Assembly (NCBI GenBank): GCA_023393265.1
Contig: JAEWME010000355.1
Location: forward strand, 1-7,971
DNA length: 7,971 nucleotides
Direction: 5' to 3'
Origin: Bacteroidota bacterium
GTDB lineage: Bacteria; Bacteroidota; Bacteroidia; Bacteroidales; Prolixibacteraceae
The position numbers and the translations under genes are program-made. This document shows positions 6,307 to 7,971 of the stretch, piece after piece (position 1 is the stretch's first letter; every line of letters begins with the position of its first letter). Under the pieces are notes generated by a model. It was not told where the DNA came from. It ran no database searches and worked only from the letters and a program-made list of their open reading frames with translations.

Positions 6307-7191
6307 ATGAAACAAAGATTTAATATTTCAGGAGGTTACTTAATTGATAATTTGGGAATTAAAAAAGCAGGGAACACTTTTTTGAACGAACCGTCATTTT
6401 CACATTACCCCATGACAAAAAGGGAAAACAACATTTTACAGGGGGGTTATGGCGAAGATTTCTCGCCAGGGGTGAAAAGCCCCAACAGAAACGAAAACCC
6501 TTTGCCGAAACCTGAGGCAACGGACGGGGATGAATTTATCCGTTTCCTGAACCATTGTTTGGTGGATCCGTCCGGAAAACAGTTTTTCTGTCTTCACGAA
6601 TACTGTAGCGACCTGTACAGTTGTTTTAGACAAGAGATTTTACTTGAATACATAAGCTTTCATTCCCTGCTCTATCACCCCATCGACCGCGAAACATGGT
6701 GCCGCCAAATTTATCCGGATATCCTTCATTTTTCTGCAGGCATTCCTGAAAATCAACTCGATCAGTTCAGGGTAACTTTCAATCATCGCTACATCAGCAA
6801 AACCGGCGCTGTGTCTCAATTTAAGCACGAGGGAACCCTTTATTCCGACGAGCATAAAAAACTAGCGCTTAACCTGAAAATTTTCAACGAGATTGGCGAT
6901 TTAAAAACAGACGACTCGATGGTCCTGACCATTTCGAGATATTCAGTAAAAACAGGCTACGAGAAAGTTTTTACCCGTACTTATTCCGACTTTGAAAGCT
7001 CACCGCTCAGTCAGCGCGAAATTGAAATTGTGCAGCTTTGCCGCGAAGGACTCAGCAGTAAAATGATTGCAGACAAGCTTGGATTGAGTATTCATACGGT
7101 GAAAAACCACAAGCGCAACATCATGGAAAAAACGCACACCCACAACATTACCGAACTGATTCATGTTTGCAGCCGAAACCGGTGGCTGTAA
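6307..7191 (+). CDS. LuxR-family transcriptional regulator with PAS-like sensor region
   Basis: The C-terminal 61 residues (234-294) form a LuxR/GerE helix-turn-helix: LSQREIEIVQLCREGLSSKM, then IADKLGLS, HTVKNHKRNI and a final helix. Residues about 76-225 look like the PAS-type sensor common in Bacteroidota LuxR regulators, including the YISKTGAV strand-turn. There is no receiver domain with a phospho-accepting Asp. Residues 1-73 are low in recognisable structure, rich in Asn, Pro and Gly, and may not all be translated. The ATG at 6307 gives 294 aa; an ATG at 6412 (residue 36) and a GTG at 6472 (residue 56) are in-frame alternatives, and no Shine-Dalgarno decides. It is divergent from the patatin operon, so regulation of that operon is plausible but inferred only from position. 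The ligand is unknown. Confidence 0.85.
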   Translation: MKQRFNISGGYLIDNLGIKKAGNTFLNEPSFSHYPMTKRENNILQGGYGEDFSPGVKSPNRNENPLPKPEATDGDEFIRFLNHCLVDPSGKQFFCLHEYCSDLYSCFRQEILLEYISFHSLLYHPIDRETWCRQIYPDILHFSAGIPENQLDQFRVTFNHRYISKTGAVSQFKHEGTLYSDEHKKLALNLKIFNEIGDLKTDDSMVLTISRYSVKTGYEKVFTRTYSDFESSPLSQREIEIVQLCREGLSSKMIADKLGLSIHTVKNHKRNIMEKTHTHNITELIHVCSRNRWL

Positions 7192-7226
7192 AACCATCGC
7201 CGAAACGCTCCAAAAGTTAAGCCGCC

Positions 7227-7258
7227 TTGTTTCAAAAGACAATAAAGTCTTATTTTTG
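7227..7258 (+). promoter_or_regulatory. Predicted Bacteroidota-type promoter for the phosphatase gene
   Basis: A TTG (7227-7229) is followed after 21 bases by TATTTTTG (7251-7258), a perfect TAnnTTTG -7 element. Transcription would start near 7262-7268, only about 15-20 nt before the ATG at 7282. Element and spacing are the same as in the predicted patatin-operon promoter, which strengthens both calls. Confidence 0.5.
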
Positions 7259-7281
7259 CTGCTCACCATCGATATTCAGAA

Positions 7282-7755
7282 ATGAAACAAGTACTCTTTG
7301 TCTGCCTCGGTAATATTTGCCGAAGCCCCAGCGCCGAAGCAGTTTTCAACGCTTACATCAAAAAATATGGTCTCGAAAAACAAATAAGCTGCGACTCGGC
7401 AGGAACGGCAGCTTACCACGAAGGAGAACAGGCCGACTACCGGATGAAACAATTCGCCTCGAAAAGAGGGTATAACCTAACTAGCATTTCAAGACCAGTC
7501 AGGCCAGAAGTTGACTTTGACCGATTCGACTACATCATCGGGATGGACCAGCAGAATGTAAAAAACCTGAAGGCAATGGCCAGAGGAGATAAAGACCGAA
7601 GCAAGGTTTTACTGATGACAGATTTTTGCGTCGAAGGGAGCCACAATTCAGTGCCCGACCCGTATTATGGCGGAGCTTCAGGATTTGAACTAGTGCTCGA
7701 TATATTAGAAGACACCTGCGAAGGATTGATTAAGCAAATTCAGAAAGATCTGTAA
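7282..7755 (+). CDS. Low-molecular-weight protein tyrosine phosphatase
   Basis: This enzyme removes phosphate from phosphotyrosine in proteins and is cytosolic. The 157-aa product has the usual family length. The P-loop CX5R-S lies at the N-terminus (C8-LGNIC-R14-S15, followed by PSAEA), with C8 as nucleophile. The general-acid loop is DPYYGG (D126, P127), and CDSAGT (37-42) is also conserved. In bacteria such enzymes often act with tyrosine kinases in capsule or exopolysaccharide export (Wzb/Ptp type), but no kinase or polysaccharide gene is in this window, so its partner is unknown. It starts 90 bp after the regulator stop and has its own predicted promoter, so it need not be co-transcribed with the regulator. 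The gene appears intact, with no missing key residue. Confidence 0.95.
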   Translation: MKQVLFVCLGNICRSPSAEAVFNAYIKKYGLEKQISCDSAGTAAYHEGEQADYRMKQFASKRGYNLTSISRPVRPEVDFDRFDYIIGMDQQNVKNLKAMARGDKDRSKVLLMTDFCVEGSHNSVPDPYYGGASGFELVLDILEDTCEGLIKQIQKDL

Positions 7756-7763
7756 AACCAGTT

Positions 7764-7816
7764 GCAAGTTTCCATCTGCCGACTCGAAACCAAACAAACT
7801 GAGACTGTAAACTTGC
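7764..7816. terminator. Inverted repeat between convergent genes, possible bidirectional terminator
   Basis: GCAAGTTT (7764-7771) and AAACTTGC (7809-7816) are exact 8-bp inverted repeats spanning the gap between the phosphatase stop and the racemase stop. The 37-base loop and lack of a GC-rich stem with a T-run make it a weak terminator candidate. The right arm touches the racemase stop codon. It could be chance. Confidence 0.25.
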
Positions 7817-7971
7817 TAAACGCCCATTGCTGCATCGAGAATACGCTCTACATGAATTTTCGTTGTGTTCATCAATTCGATGTCTTCCATGTCGCTGGTC
7901 TTCAAAATAAGCGGCAACTCAGTTCCGCCAAGGATCAACCCCTCGATCTGGCCTTCACTGTACATGCGGGC
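7816..7971 (-). CDS. Aspartate/glutamate racemase family protein, C-terminal fragment
   Basis: Only the last 51 codons lie in the window; the gene continues beyond position 7971. Read on the minus strand, the fragment contains GLILGGTELPLIL followed by a helix ending in HVERILDAAMGV and a TAG stop at 7818-7816. This matches the C-terminal catalytic segment of the aspartate/glutamate racemase (AspR/YgeA-like) family, cofactor-independent enzymes that use two cysteines. The second cysteine normally sits in a GCTE motif; here the position is Gly (GGTE). The gene may therefore act on another substrate or lack racemase activity. The gene is convergent with the phosphatase, 60 bp away. The family call rests on this short motif only. 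Confidence 0.7.
   Translation of the reverse strand, partial: ARMYSEGQIEGLILGGTELPLILKTSDMEDIELMNTTKIHVERILDAAMGV

Noticed and set aside
6329..6335. AGGAGG-like Shine-Dalgarno early in the LuxR gene
   Set aside because: No in-frame ATG, GTG or TTG lies at a suitable distance downstream, and genes here do not appear to use strong Shine-Dalgarno sites.

Overview
The window looks like chromosomal DNA from a member of the Bacteroidota, perhaps near the Prolixibacteraceae/Marinilabiliales; the family-level placement is an impression from protein style only. The reasons are gene starts without clear Shine-Dalgarno sequences, AT-rich leaders, two copies of the Bacteroidota-type -7 promoter element TAnnTTTG (both TATTTTTG), and a PAS-like/LuxR regulator of a type common in that phylum. 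No rRNA, tRNA, CRISPR array, insertion sequence or prophage gene was seen.

Layout. Positions 1-143 are an AT-rich leader. rlmN (about 144-1166, +) follows, encoding the radical-SAM 23S rRNA/tRNA adenine methyltransferase. Converging on it with only 9 bp between stop codons is a tight five-gene minus-strand cluster. In transcription order it encodes a cytosolic patatin-like lipid hydrolase (6164-4404), an M19/renal-dipeptidase-like metallohydrolase (4397-2970), a membrane-anchored coiled-coil protein with a C-terminal alpha/beta domain (2967-2206), a soluble all-helical protein (2178-1594) and a small membrane/coiled-coil protein (1559-1176). Gaps of 6, 2, 27 and 34 bp indicate one operon. Divergent from it, across a 142-bp intergenic region, is a LuxR-type regulator (6307-7191, +). 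A low-molecular-weight protein tyrosine phosphatase (7282-7755, +) follows with its own predicted promoter. The window ends inside the 3' part of an aspartate/glutamate racemase-family gene on the minus strand (7816-7971).

How the genes may work together. The ends of the window hold housekeeping or widely distributed genes. The minus-strand operon is the part most likely to be new: two predicted hydrolases without signal peptides are co-transcribed with three uncharacterised helical or membrane-anchored proteins, and a possible transcriptional regulator lies across the divergent promoter region. This fits a membrane-associated lipid/peptide-processing complex, or an effector-type (stress or defence) module, but the sequence proves neither. 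No CD-NTase, TIR, nuclease or toxin domain was recognised that would place it in a known defence class.
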